Counted from the stretch's first letter, positions 8,329 through 16,846 are shown. The stretch: DNA of 64,000 bases from Bradyrhizobium barranii subsp. apii (GCF_011516635.5 NZ_CP096255.1:6136501-6200500), one strand, 5' to 3'. Numbers and translations are program-made. Notes: generated by a model not told the origin, from the letters alone.

Positions 8329-9039
8329 TCAAGTCTTGCTGCTGACGACCGGCCGCCGCCGTACCGGCGCGGCCTGATCGAGCGCCGGCGCCTGGAAGGC
8401 GGCGACGGTGGCCTGCACCAGTTGCTCGATGGCGCTGGCGGCATCGCTGCCGTCGGCCTCGCCGCGCGACAGGCGCGAGACGCGATCCGGCGTCACCAGC
8501 GAGTAATAGAGTGCGCCGAGCAGGAAGTGGCTGCGCCAGACGATGTCGGTGCGCGGAATATGCGGCAGGCTCTCGTGGACTGCGTCGATGAAGGCATGGC
8601 TGGTGTCGTCAAAGGTCTGCGCGATGATTTTTCGCACGACCTCGTTGCCTTCGGCGGACATCACGGCGCGCAGCCGCGTGAAGCGCGCCCCGCCCCCGGC
8701 GAGATCGCTGCCCGAGGTGAAGGCCGGCACCACATAGGCGCGCACGATCGCCTCCAGCCGGTCCTGGAGATCCCGCACGCGCTTGGCGGCGGCGAGCAGC
8801 TCGGAACGGCGCAAATTCATCGGCCCGCAATGGCGCTGGTAGATCTCCAGCAGCAGGCCGTCCTTGGTCTTGAAATGATAGGTCACGCTGCCGGGATTGG
8901 CGCCGGCGGCCTGCGCGATGTCGCGCACCGAGACCGCATTGAAGCCGTTGGTGGCGAACAGCTCCTCCGCCGCTGCGAGGATCGCCTCGCGCATGTTCGG
9001 CTTGCGGGCCGTTTCCTTGCTGGTGGGCTTGCGTACCAT
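8329..9039 (-). CDS. TetR-family repressor of the pyrone-dicarboxylate operon
   Basis: The protein is 236 residues from ATG 9039. The TetR helix-turn-helix lies at residues 36-57 (AVSVRDIAQAAGANPGSVTYHF) after the usual ILAAAEELFATNGF helix. The C-terminal ligand domain (VWRSHFLLGALYYSL) resembles TetR proteins with aromatic or acyl ligands. It is first in the operon with ligI, galB and galC. A perfect 7-4-7 palindrome lies 5 bases upstream of its start codon, so autoregulation is expected, as is control of the divergent transporter gene. The same palindrome occurs upstream of the extradiol dioxygenase at 33040. The inducer is unknown. Confidence 0.87.
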   Translation of the reverse strand: MVRKPTSKETARKPNMREAILAAAEELFATNGFNAVSVRDIAQAAGANPGSVTYHFKTKDGLLLEIYQRHCGPMNLRRSELLAAAKRVRDLQDRLEAIVRAYVVPAFTSGSDLAGGGARFTRLRAVMSAEGNEVVRKIIAQTFDDTSHAFIDAVHESLPHIPRTDIVWRSHFLLGALYYSLVTPDRVSRLSRGEADGSDAASAIEQLVQATVAAFQAPALDQAAPVRRRPVVSSKT

Positions 9040-9043
9040 GTGA

Positions 9044-9061
9044 TTTGTACTATCGTACAAA
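9044..9061. promoter_or_regulatory. TetR operator candidate, TTTGTAC-N4-GTACAAA
   Basis: A perfect inverted repeat with arms TTTGTAC (9044-9050) and GTACAAA (9055-9061) and spacer TATC. It lies between the TetR gene, starting at 9039, and the divergent solute-binding-protein gene at 9154. Position next to a TetR start codon is classic for an autoregulatory operator. The same core with longer arms is found at 33145-33168. Confidence 0.75.
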
Positions 9062-9153
9062 AGATCAAGTCTCGTCAACAAGAACCATGGGCGACGTCCG
9101 GACGACTCGGAACACCGAGGCAGGATGCGAAAGCCCGCAAGGAGTGCTGGAAA

Positions 9154-10131
9154 ATGCTGGGTTTGAACACGACAATCGGCGGTTTGATGCTGAGCGCCGG
9201 TCTGTTGCTGGGCGGCGTCGCGCAGGCGGCCGACAATTACCCGAGCAAGCCGGTCCATATCCTTGTGCCCTACGCGGCAGGCGGTGCCGTCGACGTGCTC
9301 GCGCGTACGCTCGGCCAGGCGCTGGCGAAGACCTGGGGCCAGCAGCCGGTGATCGACAACCGTCCGGGCGCCGGCGGCATCGTCGCCTCGCAAGCGCTGA
9401 CGCAGGCCGCCCCGGACGGCTACACGCTGATCCTGGTCGCGAGCGGCCATCCGCTCAACCAGTTCATCTATCCGAGCGTGCCCTACGACACGTTCAAGGA
9501 TTTCACCGCGATCACCGAGGTCGCCTCCTCGCCGCTTGCGATCGTGGTCGCGAAGGACAGCCCCTACAAGACGCTCGGCGATCTCCTCGCCGCCGCAAAG
9601 AAGGAGCCCGACAAGCTCTCCTACGGCATGTCCGGCAACGGCACCTCGGCGCATCTCGCCGGCGAGCTGCTCAAATACATGTCCGGCAGCAAGATCGTCG
9701 CGATCCCCTACAAAGGCGGCGCACCGGCGCTGACCGCCGTTATCGCTGGCGAGATCCCACTCAGCATCAATCCGCTGGCGGAAGCGATCGGCCAGCTCGA
9801 AGGCGGCCCGGTGCGCGCGCTCGCGGTGACCTCGGCCGAACGCTCCAAGGCGCTGCCGAATGTGCCGACTATCGCGGAATCAGGCGTCCCCGGCTACGAC
9901 GTCTCGGTCTGGTGGGGCGTTCTTGGACCTGCCAAGATGCCGCCGGAGATCGTGGCGAAGCTCGAGACCGATCTGAAGGCGGCGCTGCAGGACGCGAACG
10001 TGCTGTCGACGCTCGGCAAGATCGGCGCCTCGCCGGTCGGCTCCTCCGCCAAGGATTTTGACGCCTACATGCACGCCGAGGCGACCAAATGGGAGCCGGT
10101 GCTGAAGGCCGCCGACATCCGTGCGCAGTGA
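9154..10131 (+). CDS. Tripartite tricarboxylate transporter (Bug-type) solute-binding protein
   Basis: A 325-residue periplasmic protein of the TctC/Bug family. The start at 9154 follows GGAG and gives a clear signal peptide (hydrophobic GGLMLSAGLLLGGVAQA, cut before ADNYPSKP). Family hallmarks follow: YPSKPVHILVPYAAGGAVD, VIDNRPGAGGIVAS, DGYTLILV, VPYDTFKDFTAITEV and VAIPYKGGAPALTAVIAGEI. Bug proteins bind dicarboxylates and aromatic or nicotinate-like acids in the periplasm. No tctA/tctB membrane genes are nearby, so it is an orphan. The shared operator region with the pyrone dicarboxylate operon suggests it binds a substrate of that pathway. Confidence 0.88.
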   Translation: MLGLNTTIGGLMLSAGLLLGGVAQAADNYPSKPVHILVPYAAGGAVDVLARTLGQALAKTWGQQPVIDNRPGAGGIVASQALTQAAPDGYTLILVASGHPLNQFIYPSVPYDTFKDFTAITEVASSPLAIVVAKDSPYKTLGDLLAAAKKEPDKLSYGMSGNGTSAHLAGELLKYMSGSKIVAIPYKGGAPALTAVIAGEIPLSINPLAEAIGQLEGGPVRALAVTSAERSKALPNVPTIAESGVPGYDVSVWWGVLGPAKMPPEIVAKLETDLKAALQDANVLSTLGKIGASPVGSSAKDFDAYMHAEATKWEPVLKAADIRAQ

Positions 10132-10141
10132 GGCTCGCCAC

Positions 10142-10942
10142 ATGAGGACCTCTTCCCGGCGATTTGCGCGCACTGCCCTGCTCGCATTTGCAATGACCGG
10201 CCTGCTCGGCGCGCCCGCGCGCGCCGATGGCGAAGTCAGGCTGCTGGCGCCGAGCGGCACGTTGCGTGTCGGCATCTATCCGGGCAGCCCGACCTCGATG
10301 GTGACGGATGCAGCCGGCAAGCCGCATGGCCTCGCCTACGATCTCGGCGGCGAGCTGGCCAAACGGCTCGGCGTTGCCGTCGACTATGTCAGGTTTCAGC
10401 GCGTCGCCGACATCGTCACCGCGATCCGTGACGGCCAGGTCGACTTCACCGTGACCAACGCCACGCCGGCCCGCGCCAACGAGGTCAGCTTCAGCCAGCC
10501 CGTGCTGGCGATCGAGCTCGGCTATCTCGTCCCGGCGAACTCGCCGATCGGCAGGATCGAGGACATCGACAGACCGGGCGTGAAGATCGGCGTCACCAAG
10601 GGCTCGACCTCGGAACGGACATTGCCGGCGAAGTTTGGGAATGCGACCATCGTTCCCGCGGAAAGCGTCAAGGTCGCCATCGCCATGTTCGGCCGCGGCG
10701 AGATCGACCTTTACGCCACCAACAAGCCGACGCTGTTCGAGATGTCCGATCAGATGCCGGGCGCGAAAATCCTCGACGGCAATTGGGGCGCCGAGCATAT
10801 GGCCATCGCGATCCCCAGGGGACGCGAGGATGCCCTCCCCCTGCTCAACCGCTTCGTCGCGGACGAGCACTCGTCCGGCGCGCTGGACACGATCCAGCAG
10901 CAGGCGGGCCTGCGCGGCGCAACCAAGGCGACGCGCGAGTAG
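10142..10942 (+). CDS. Periplasmic amino-acid-type solute-binding protein (SBP_bac_3)
   Basis: The protein is 266 residues from ATG 10142, 10 bases after the upstream gene, so co-transcription is likely. The signal peptide is MRTSSRRFARTALLAFAMTG followed by LLGAPARADG. The mature part starts with the family opening GTLRVGIYPGSPTSMVTDAAG and continues with AYDLGGELAKRLGV and IVTAIRDGQVDFTVTNATPARANEVSFSQPV. These are the ligand-contact segments of the GlnH/HisJ fold. No cognate permease or ATPase is adjacent. Such orphans sometimes act as sensors or share a permease encoded elsewhere. Confidence 0.85.
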   Translation: MRTSSRRFARTALLAFAMTGLLGAPARADGEVRLLAPSGTLRVGIYPGSPTSMVTDAAGKPHGLAYDLGGELAKRLGVAVDYVRFQRVADIVTAIRDGQVDFTVTNATPARANEVSFSQPVLAIELGYLVPANSPIGRIEDIDRPGVKIGVTKGSTSERTLPAKFGNATIVPAESVKVAIAMFGRGEIDLYATNKPTLFEMSDQMPGAKILDGNWGAEHMAIAIPRGREDALPLLNRFVADEHSSGALDTIQQQAGLRGATKATRE

Positions 10943-11016
10943 CTCGCGGACTGGGGTGTCCTCCCGCCCTGCCCAATACAGTATTCCCTCCATGCAACCG
11001 TCGCCGAACTGCGCTA

Positions 11017-12068
11017 GAGCGTTTTCCGATCACGTTGCGTCGTAACCAGCCGCGACGAGATAATTTTGACATTCCTCGGGTGAGAAGCGTTTGAGAGCGT
11101 TGGCGATTGCTTGCCAGAGATCGGGCATGGTGCGGGCTGCGGCGGCCCGCAACAGCGCTTTCAGTTTGGAGAAGGCCATTTCAATCGGGTTGAAGTCTGG
11201 ACTGTAGGGCGGAAGATAGAGCAGGCTAGCTCCGACCGCCTGGATGGCCTCTCGAACGCCATGGACCTTGTGAGCGGGCAAGTTGTCCATGATAACGGTA
11301 TCGCCCGGCCGCAGCGATGGGGCGAGCAATTGCTCGACGTAGGCCAGGAAAGCGTCGCCATCCATTGGACCGTCCAGAACAAGCGGCGCGATCAGACCGT
11401 CGGAGCGCAATCCAGCGGTGAACGTCGTCGTCTTCCAATGTCCGTGTGGGATAGCTGCACGACATCGCTCGCCGCGTGGCGAGCGCCCGTAACGCCGCGC
11501 CATTTTGGTGTTGGCGCTGGTTTCGTCGATGAAGACGAGACGCTCAGGGTCAAGGTCGATTTGCCCTTCGAACCACTCCTCACGTGCGGCATTTATATCG
11601 CCGCGCCGTTGCTCGGCGGCGTGCGCTGTCTTTTTTTAAGTGTGATCTTTCTGCGCTGGAAAAAACGCCAGAGCGACGCGATGCCAGTCGATATTCCATG
11701 ACGTTTCAACAGTTCTCGCAACTCGGCAAGCGTGATATCCGGCCTCGCTGTCACCGCCTCCAGAATCAATTGCGAATGCGCTTCGATGCGCTGCGATTTG
11801 CGGTCACCGCCCTGGCGTTTAGGAACGATGTCGCCAACTTTCTTGAGGCGAGCGCGCCAGCGGATCGCACTGGCCGCGCTGACACCAAAGCGCTCAGCAG
11901 CCTGTCGACAGGACATGCCACCGTCAATCGCGGCTACCACCCTTTGGCGAAGATCAACCGAAAGCGCCCTGGCCATACATGCTGGCCTCCCTCGCCAGCA
12001 TGCAGCTTGAATCTGACTCGCGCCGTTTTGGGAATCCCCACCCGATTCTTTCCGGTCGGAAAATGCTC
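11017..12068 (-). mobile_element. IS630-family insertion sequence, flanked by TA
   Basis: The element is bounded by inverted ends, GAGCGTTTTCCGATC on the left and the inverse of GAGCATTTTCCGACC on the right. TA dinucleotides flank it at 11015-11016 and 12069-12070, the target duplication expected for IS630/mariner elements. It is about 1.05 kb and carries one transposase gene in two overlapping frames. The catalytic residues and both ends look intact, so it may be active. The right end stops 15 bases before the DUF763 start codon. Confidence 0.85.
11030..11976 (-). CDS. IS630 transposase, two frames joined by -1 frameshift
   Basis: The first frame (11593-11976) has the N-terminal helix-turn-helix (CRQAAERFGVSAASAIRWRAR) and a linker ending in LKK. 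The second frame, ending at 11030, holds the DDE domain: VFIDETSANTK, VIMDNLPAHK and PDFNPIEMAFSK supply the D, D and E. The frames meet at a run of seven A on the coding strand (T7 at 11631-11637). A -1 slip there gives LKKKTAHAAEQ, the normal IS630 sequence, and a product of about 315 residues. This is the programmed frameshift commonly used by IS630 elements rather than decay. Confidence 0.85.
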
Positions 12069-12083
12069 TAACTTGCGTCGATC

Positions 12084-13334
12084 ATGACTCGCCGAACCGG
12101 CAGCGCCGATCTTCCTCTCCACACCGGGCGGGTTCCGCCATGGCTTGCGAGCCGCATGTCGTCGCTGGGCGCAATCGTCACGCAGGCGATCGTGCATCAT
12201 TACGGCCGCGACGCCTTCCTGCAGCGGCTGTCGCATCCGTTCTGGTTCCAGTCGTTCGGCGCCGTGATGGGGATGGACTGGCATTCCTCGGGCATCACGA
12301 CCTCCGTGATCGGCGCCCTGAAGCGCGGGCTCGGCCCACTCCAGGATGAGCTCGGCATCTATGTCTGCGGCGGACGCGGCCAGCATTCGCGCAAGACGCC
12401 TGACGAGCTGTTGCAGCTCGGCGATCGCGTCGGCTTCGACGGCGCGAGCCTCACGCGGGCCAGTCGCCTGGTCGCAAAGGTCGACAGTGCCGCCGTCCAG
12501 GACGGGTTTGATCTTTACCTGCACGGCTTCTTCGTCACTGCAGACGCCAAGTGGACCGTGGTGCAGCAAGGCATGAACGGCGACAAACGGCAGGCCCGCC
12601 GCTATCACTGGCATTCGGAAGCATTGAAGAGTTTTGTCGACACGCCGCACAGCGCGATCGACGGCCCGCAGCAGGGCGAGATCGTCAATCTCACCGATCA
12701 CCGCGCCGATGTCTCGCGCGCCGCGCAGCTCGAACTGTTGAGCGGTCTCGGCCCCGATCGCATCCTCACAGAATTCGAACGCCTCGTCGGGACGGCGCCC
12801 GCGCCGGCGCAGGCGATGCTCCCGCATCTGATCATGCCCGCGCATCATGATGTCAGGCCCAAGGACGTGTTCGCGCGCCGCCTGCACGGCACGCTGGCCG
12901 CCGCGGCCGAACGCGGCCCGGTCGATTTTCCGGAATTGCTGCTGACGCCCGGCGTCGGCGCGCGCACCGTGCGCTCGCTGGCGATGGTCGCCGAGGTCGT
13001 GCATGGCGCGCCCTATCGCTTCAACGATCCCGCGCGCTTCTCGCTCGCCCATGGCGGCAAGGACCGGCATCCCTACCCCGTCCCGATCAAGGTCTATGAC
13101 GAGACCATCCGCGTGCTGAAGGGCGCGGTCCAGAACGCAAAACTCGGGCGCGAGGAGGAGATGCAGGCGATCAAGCGCCTTGACGACCAGGCGCGGCGGC
13201 TGGAGCGGACTGCCAGCGGTCCGTCGGTCGAGGCCTACATCGCCGGAGAGCGTGAAGCCTCGCCCGATCTCGACGGCCGCTCCGTATTCGGCTGGGAGCG
13301 CGATGTCGTGGCGTCACGGAAATCGACGGGCTGA
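12084..13334 (+). CDS. DUF763 family protein with helix-hairpin-helix-like segment
   Basis: A 416-residue member of DUF763. It opens with GSADLPLHTGRVPPWLASRMSSL and contains FQSFGAVMGMDWHSSGITTSV, both typical of this family. A segment near residue 290, LTPGVGARTVRSLAMVAEVVHG, reads like a helix-hairpin-helix DNA-binding motif, and HGGKDRHPYPVP follows. The function is not established; a nucleic-acid role is suggested by the HhH-like piece. The IS630 element lies 15 bases upstream, and no good ribosome-binding site remains between them, so native expression may be disrupted or driven from the IS. The 3' end overlaps the convergent P450 gene by 100 bases. Confidence 0.8.
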   Translation: MTRRTGSADLPLHTGRVPPWLASRMSSLGAIVTQAIVHHYGRDAFLQRLSHPFWFQSFGAVMGMDWHSSGITTSVIGALKRGLGPLQDELGIYVCGGRGQHSRKTPDELLQLGDRVGFDGASLTRASRLVAKVDSAAVQDGFDLYLHGFFVTADAKWTVVQQGMNGDKRQARRYHWHSEALKSFVDTPHSAIDGPQQGEIVNLTDHRADVSRAAQLELLSGLGPDRILTEFERLVGTAPAPAQAMLPHLIMPAHHDVRPKDVFARRLHGTLAAAAERGPVDFPELLLTPGVGARTVRSLAMVAEVVHGAPYRFNDPARFSLAHGGKDRHPYPVPIKVYDETIRVLKGAVQNAKLGREEEMQAIKRLDDQARRLERTASGPSVEAYIAGEREASPDLDGRSVFGWERDVVASRKSTG

Positions 13335-14542
13335 CTGTCCACCGCGACGACCGGCAACTCCGCGATGGCACGCATGCCCGGCCGCTTGCGCCAGTGGATT
13401 TGCGCGGGATCGACGGCGAGACCGAGCTTCGGCCATCGCGCAAACAACGCCTCCAGCGCACAGGCCGCCTCGATCCGTGCGAGCTGATGGCCGAGACAGA
13501 AGTGAATTCCCGTTCCGAACGAGATGTGGCGGTTCGGCTTGCGCGTGAGGTCGGGCCGCTCGGGCTGGTCATGCACCGCCGGATCCATGTTCGCCGCGGC
13601 GAGCATGACCATGACGCGATCGCCCTTTTTCAGCGGCACGCCCGCAAGCTCGATATCCCGCCGCACATAGCGCGGCTTGGAAAACTGCACCGGTGACACG
13701 AAGCGCAAAAACTCCTCGACAGCGAGCCCGACGCGACTCCGGTCTTGCTCCAGCCAATCGCGCAAGCCCGGATTTCTGAGGAGCTCGTAGACCGAGCCGC
13801 TGATCAGATGCGTCGTGGTCTCCGATCCTGCCGCGAGCAGCAGGAACACCATCGACACCATTTCGTCCGGCGTGATCTGGCCGCCCTCACGCTCGACCTG
13901 AACCAGCTCGGCAATCAGGCCCTCGCCGCCCTGCACGCGCGCGACCTGCAACTGCTGTTCGAGATAGGCGCGCATCTTGCGAAACGCGAGCAGCAGGCGG
14001 AAGAAGCTGACGACATTCGTCAGCGACGACATCTTGTTGGCCCAGGCGATGAATCGTGGGCGATCGGCCGCAGGCAGGCCCAGCAATTCGCAGATCACCG
14101 ACACCGGCAGGATGCGGGCGTAACGCTGGACGAGGTCGGCGGGGCTGCCATCGGCAAACAGGTCGTTCGCCAAGCCGTCGGCGATGGCGCGAATGCGTGG
14201 CTCCATCGCCACGATCGCGCGGCGGCGAAAAGCCTCGTCGACGATGCTGCGCAGCCTCGTGTGATCAGGCTCGTCCATCGTCAGCATGTTGTTGGCGATG
14301 GTGGTGACCAGCTTTGGCATCCACCAGCGCAGGCCGGCGACTTTGCCGTCCCCCTTGCGCAGCGTGAAGGTGGTGCCGTCCTTCAGGACCTGCGCCGTGG
14401 CGTCATGGGTCGTGGTGACCCAGACATCGCCGACCAGAGGAAATCGCGTCGCGATCACCGGGCCGGACGCGCGCAGCGCCGCGATCGCCTTGGGCGGATC
14501 GCGGAAGAAGGCCTCGCTGGTGAAATCGAGGCGCGGTGTCAT
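13235..14542 (-). CDS. Cytochrome P450
   Basis: A 435-residue soluble bacterial P450. The I-helix oxygen-activation motif is AAGSETTTH (237-245), ExxR is EFLR (277-280), and the heme loop is FGTGIHFCLGHQLAR with the thiolate Cys at about 349. MDEPDHTRLRSIVDEAF is the C-helix region. The last 35 or so residues (after AVDSQPVDF) are low-complexity, Ser/Arg-rich and lie in the overlap with DUF763, so this tail is probably dispensable. No ferredoxin or reductase gene is adjacent; the ferredoxin reductase at 15987 is the nearest. The substrate is unknown. Confidence 0.92.
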   Translation of the reverse strand: MTPRLDFTSEAFFRDPPKAIAALRASGPVIATRFPLVGDVWVTTTHDATAQVLKDGTTFTLRKGDGKVAGLRWWMPKLVTTIANNMLTMDEPDHTRLRSIVDEAFRRRAIVAMEPRIRAIADGLANDLFADGSPADLVQRYARILPVSVICELLGLPAADRPRFIAWANKMSSLTNVVSFFRLLLAFRKMRAYLEQQLQVARVQGGEGLIAELVQVEREGGQITPDEMVSMVFLLLAAGSETTTHLISGSVYELLRNPGLRDWLEQDRSRVGLAVEEFLRFVSPVQFSKPRYVRRDIELAGVPLKKGDRVMVMLAAANMDPAVHDQPERPDLTRKPNRHISFGTGIHFCLGHQLARIEAACALEALFARWPKLGLAVDPAQIHWRKRPGMRAIAELPVVAVDSQPVDFRDATTSRSQPNTERPSRSGEASRSPAM

Positions 14543-14631
14543 GGGATCACCGTATTGGTTGGTGGCGCCTCAACCAGATGGTCTGTACGCGGCGACGCGC
14601 AAGGGCCGGAACCGCGCGAAGAGAAGAGAGC

Positions 14632-14953
14632 CTATCCGCGTCCCGGCGAGCGCTGACCGGTCTTGCGCTGCTGATTGGTGTAGGCGTCCCAATGGCTCCA
14701 GCTACCGTTGGCGAGGCTTTGCAGATCGGTGCCGAGGGGGCGGCGCGTGCGCTTGTCGTGATCGGCGACCACGCGCTCGGACTGCGCGATCTTGCGCTTG
14801 AGTTCCGCAATCGCCTTCTGGGTCTGCCCGTCCCGCTTCGAAGACGCGATCTCGCCCATCGTGAAGCGCGCGGTCTCGAGCGCCTTCAACTCGGCGCGGT
14901 TCTTCTTCAACTGAACCGTGCCAGGCGATGTTGCTGTCGCTGTCCGCAACCAT
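14632..14953 (-). pseudogene. Small coiled-coil-like gene with one-base frameshift
   Basis: An ATG at 14953, preceded by GGAG at good spacing, starts MVADSDSNIAWHG. The plausible coding continuation, TVQLKKNRAELKALE followed by ARFTMGEIASSKR, lies in the neighbouring frame and runs to a stop at 14632. The span is 322 bases, one short of or over a multiple of three, consistent with a single-base indel near position 14915. The C-terminal part is charged and helical (KAIAELKRKIAQSERVVADHDKR), then ends GSWSHWDAYTNQQRK. I do not recognise the family. It could be a decayed gene, a sequencing error, or a shorter gene starting internally. Confidence 0.4.
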
Positions 14954-15126
14954 GTGGGAACTCCGCTGATTCGTTCCCACAGTGTATCGCGCACGGAATC
15001 GGCGCCGCAACGCCCGCCGAACGGCGGAAATACGGTCTTATTGGGCAGGAATTCCGGACCCATAGCGTTTTCGAGCGAAGTGGGTACCGGTTCGCGTCAA
15101 GAAAACGCGTCAAAATAAGACTCTAG

Positions 15127-15986
15127 AGGCTGTTAGGGACTGATTAACCATAGATGTTGAGGTTTGCGGGATGTCGATTCCCCGCGAGCCTTATCCTTCT
15201 GACGTTTCCGATGACGAATGGGCGCTTGTTGCGCCGTATCTGACACTTTTGCCGGAGGACGCCTCGCAGCGGACGCATGCGCTTCGCGAGGTGTTCAACG
15301 GCCTGCGCTATATCGTGAAGACCGGCGCGCCCTGGCGCTGGATGCCGAACGATTTGCCGCCGTGGGAGATCGCCTATCAACAGGCGCAGCGGTGGTTGCG
15401 CGCGGGTTGTTTTGAGGCCCTGGCCGAGGATCTGCGCGTCATCCTGCGCCTTGCGGCTGGCCGACCCGCGCAGCCGACCGCCGCCATCATCGACAGTCGA
15501 ACTCTACGCTCGACGCCCGAGAGTGGCGCCCGCGGCGCCTACGACGGAGCCAAGCGCAAAAAAGGTTCGAAGCTGCATCTGGCCGTCGATACGCTCGGCC
15601 ATCTTCTGGCGCTGCATGTCACGCCCGCCAACACCGACGATCGCGCCGAGATTGGCCGGATCGCCAAGACGATTCAGGCAGAGACTGGTCAGAGCGTCGA
15701 AGTCGCCTTCGTTGACCAGGGCTACACAGGCGACAAGCCTGCAATGGCGGCTGCAGAACACGGCATTGCCCTCGAGGTCATAAAGCTGTCGCAGGCCAAA
15801 CGAGGCTTCGTGCTGCTCCCAAGGCGATGGGTCGTCGAACGATCCTTCGCGTGGGCCACACGCTTCCGAAGACTTGTCAAAGACTACGAGCGATGCGCTC
15901 AGACCCTCGCCGATCTCCACCTCATCGCTTTCGCATGCATCATGCTCAAAAACGTCGCTAAACTCGCCGCTGGTTCCTAACAGCCT
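15127..15986 (+). mobile_element. IS5-family insertion sequence with CTAG target duplication
   Basis: The element is 860 bases with ends AGGCTGTTAGGGAC (left) and the inverse AGGCTGTTAGGAAC (right). It is flanked by CTAG at 15123-15126 and 15987-15990, matching the YTAR four-base duplication used by part of the IS5 family. It contains one complete transposase gene. The right-hand CTAG supplies the TAG stop of the ferredoxin reductase gene, so that gene survived the insertion. Confidence 0.85.
15171..15980 (+). CDS. IS5-family transposase, 269 aa
   Basis: A complete DDE transposase. The N-terminal DUF4096-like region has SDDEWALVAPYL and LRYIVKTGAPWRWMPNDLP. The catalytic domain has AIIDSRTLRST (first Asp), VAFVDQGYTGDKPA (second Asp) and RRWVVERSFAWATRFRRL (Glu). 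The ATG lies 44 bases inside the left end. No frameshift or truncation is visible, so it is probably functional. Confidence 0.92.
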   Translation: MSIPREPYPSDVSDDEWALVAPYLTLLPEDASQRTHALREVFNGLRYIVKTGAPWRWMPNDLPPWEIAYQQAQRWLRAGCFEALAEDLRVILRLAAGRPAQPTAAIIDSRTLRSTPESGARGAYDGAKRKKGSKLHLAVDTLGHLLALHVTPANTDDRAEIGRIAKTIQAETGQSVEVAFVDQGYTGDKPAMAAAEHGIALEVIKLSQAKRGFVLLPRRWVVERSFAWATRFRRLVKDYERCAQTLADLHLIAFACIMLKNVAKLAAGS

Positions 15987-16793
15987 CTAGAGCCTGCTCC
16001 GCTTCAGCGGAGCGGGCTCTAGCGCTCGGCAAAGGGCCTTTTCGACCACGAATTGGGCCGGCTCGCCGTGATTGCCCTCAATGAGGCCGCGCTCGCCCAG
16101 GAGCACGCGGGTGTCAGCGACCAAGGCCGGGCTGCCGCAGATCATGACCCGGTCATGGGCGGCTTCCAGCGGCGGCAGGCCGATATCGGCGAACAGCTTG
16201 CCGGACGTGATGAGGTCGGTGATGCGGCCGCGGTTGCGGAAGGGATCGCGGGTCACGGTCGGGTAATAGATCAGCTGATCGCGGATGTACTCGCCGATCA
16301 ATTCGTCCTTCGGCAGCGTCTCGGTGATCATCTCGCCATAGGCGAGCTCCTTCACGTGCCGGCAGCCGTGCAGCAGCACGACCTTCTCGAACCGCTCATA
16401 GGTCTCGGGGTCCTTGATCACGCTCAGGAACGGCGCGAGGCCGGTGCCGGTGCCGATGAGGTAGAGGTTGCGGCCCTCTTCGAGATTGTCGATCACCAGC
16501 GTGCCGGTGGCCTTGCGGCTGACGATGATCTCGTCGCCTTCCTTCAGATGCTGGAGGCGCGAGGTCAGCGGACCGTCCGGCACCTTGATCGAGAAGAACT
16601 CCAGCGTGTCCTCGTAATTGGCGCTGGCGACGCTGTAGGCCCGCAGCAGCGGCTTCTCGCCGACCTTGAGCCCGATCATGGTGAATTCGCCGTTGCGGAA
16701 ACGGAAGGTCGGGCTGCGGGTGGTCTTGAAAGAGAACAGCGTGTCGGTCCAGTGGTGGACGCTCAAAACGCTTTCCTGATTGAAATTGCTCAT
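15987..16793 (-). CDS. fpr: Ferredoxin--NADP+ reductase
   Basis: A 268-residue FAD-dependent reductase of the bacterial subclass. FAD binding is shown by RAYSVAS (51-57). The NADP site shows LIGTGTGLAPFLSVI (112-126) and MICGSPALVADTR. The protein passes electrons between NADPH and ferredoxin or flavodoxin in the cytoplasm. The tail after VVEKAL (CRALEPAPLKRSRL) is unusual, because it is translated from the palindromic repeat in which the IS5 landed. It is divergent from the enamidase gene with a shared operator at 16847-16872. That placement suggests it supplies reduced ferredoxin to 6-hydroxynicotinate reductase, besides any housekeeping role. Confidence 0.88.
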   Translation of the reverse strand: MSNFNQESVLSVHHWTDTLFSFKTTRSPTFRFRNGEFTMIGLKVGEKPLLRAYSVASANYEDTLEFFSIKVPDGPLTSRLQHLKEGDEIIVSRKATGTLVIDNLEEGRNLYLIGTGTGLAPFLSVIKDPETYERFEKVVLLHGCRHVKELAYGEMITETLPKDELIGEYIRDQLIYYPTVTRDPFRNRGRITDLITSGKLFADIGLPPLEAAHDRVMICGSPALVADTRVLLGERGLIEGNHGEPAQFVVEKALCRALEPAPLKRSRL

Positions 16794-16846
16794 CTCACCT
16801 TCCCTGTCGCTTCCAATGCGGTTCCGAGGCGGGCAGCTATGCGTCG

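Larger units (their letters stand above)
15065..16022. repeat. Intergenic palindromic repeat interrupted by IS5
   Basis: The left part (15065-15126) and right part (15987-16022) form one repeat unit split by the IS element. Its features are GCGTTTTCGAGCGAAGTGG, TACCGGTTCGCGT, AAGAAAACGCGTCAA, and a hairpin of AGAGCC...GGCTCT with GCTCCGCT/AGCGGAGC arms. A second copy in reverse orientation lies at 58782-58881. The hairpin overlaps the 3' end of the ferredoxin reductase gene and may serve as its terminator. Confidence 0.7.

Noticed and set aside
7543..9153. A very long open frame on the plus strand ahead of the solute-binding protein
   Set aside because: It runs antisense to the TetR and LigI genes and is rich in Arg, Asp and Gly without domains. 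It is a by-product of high GC; the real protein starts at 9154 with a signal peptide.
11593..11637. The IS630 transposase as a degraded pseudogene
   Set aside because: The two frames meet at an A7 run, and a -1 slip rebuilds the conserved sequence; this is normal programmed frameshifting in the family.
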